Shown here one piece after another: positions 63,851 to 64,000 of a DNA stretch of 64,000 bases. Position numbers and translations under genes: made by a program. The notes below the pieces were generated by a model. That model saw only the letters and a list, made by a program, of their open reading frames with translations. It was not told the origin of the DNA and did no database searches. The stretch is taken from assembly GCA_947172415.1 (NCBI GenBank), contig OX359190.1, positions 8,556,001 to 8,620,000 on the forward strand. The letters are read 5' to 3'. The stretch's first letter is position 1; each line of letters opens with the position of its first letter. This stretch comes from Chondrosia reniformis. Its lineage: Eukaryota > Porifera > Demospongiae > Chondrillida > Chondrillidae.

Positions 63851-64000
63851 TTAATCTCTAGTGACTTCCACCTCCATGTACTCCAACTTGTATTCTTCGT
63901 TTGCACCCTCGCCATACAGCTCCACAAAGAGACCTTGAGTAACATCCAGCTTAGAGGTGAAGGTGCTTGCAGCTGTGAAGCCTCCATTGGTTGGAAGATG
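63851..64000 (-). CDS. Secreted protein paralogue (partial; C-terminal part only)
   Basis: Last ~50 codons of a second copy of the 58549-59346 gene, cut by the window end. Stop TAA at 63853-63851. Nearly identical to the first copy. YGNNANEE becomes YGEGANEE, with a few silent changes. The downstream ~180 bp are also conserved, so the duplication includes the 3' flank. Confidence 0.75.
   Translation of the reverse strand, partial: HLPTNGGFTAASTFTSKLDVTQGLFVELYGEGANEEYKLEYMEVEVTRD

Overview
This window is animal nuclear DNA: AT-rich, intron-dense, with GT-AG introns, several large tandem arrays and many dispersed non-autonomous elements. The gene content (a JNK MAP kinase and a HERC3/4-type RCC1-HECT ubiquitin ligase) and the compact, short-intron structure suit an early-branching invertebrate. 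A sponge is my best guess, but nothing here proves it. Three gene models were rebuilt exon by exon; in each, every splice phase closes and the summed length is a multiple of three.

Layout. 1-177: first coding exon of an unidentified minus-strand gene running off the left edge. 1675-9294 (minus): JNK, 12 coding exons, 365 aa; its 3.5 kb intron 6 holds a 2.2 kb nested inverted-repeat element. 9295-12109: divergent intergenic region with a 25-bp minisatellite and a probable HERC promoter near 11.8 kb. 12110-23636 (plus): HERC4-like ligase, 24 coding exons, 1062 aa. 24000-36915: about 13 kb satellite of roughly 170-180 bp monomers carrying three near-identical 1.1 kb non-satellite blocks. 36.9-45.1 kb: repeat-rich DNA with a degenerate non-LTR retrotransposon, a tRNA-like SINE head, TIR elements and an orphan promoter-like CCAAT/CCAAT/GC-box cluster. 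45180-57860 (minus): 1238-aa coiled-coil protein of unknown identity, 16 exons. 58549-59346 (minus): small secreted protein, two exons; a tandem paralogue enters at 63851. Between the paralogues lie a second retrotransposon relic, a pogo-like MITE and a duplicated segment.

The most unusual signal is that several minisatellites carry splice junctions of the genes they sit in. The HERC intron 2 acceptor, the HERC exon 16 donor, and both ends of intron 13 of the coiled-coil gene are each inside a tandem array, so each transcript would contain many copies of its own splice site. Other notable signals are the satellite with embedded ORF blocks, a 13-copy dispersed ~200-250 bp repeat (called R1 below), two further repeat families (R2, and R3 with terminal inverted repeats), and frequent TACGTA tracts. 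No bacterial-type system, CRISPR array or intact autonomous transposon was seen.
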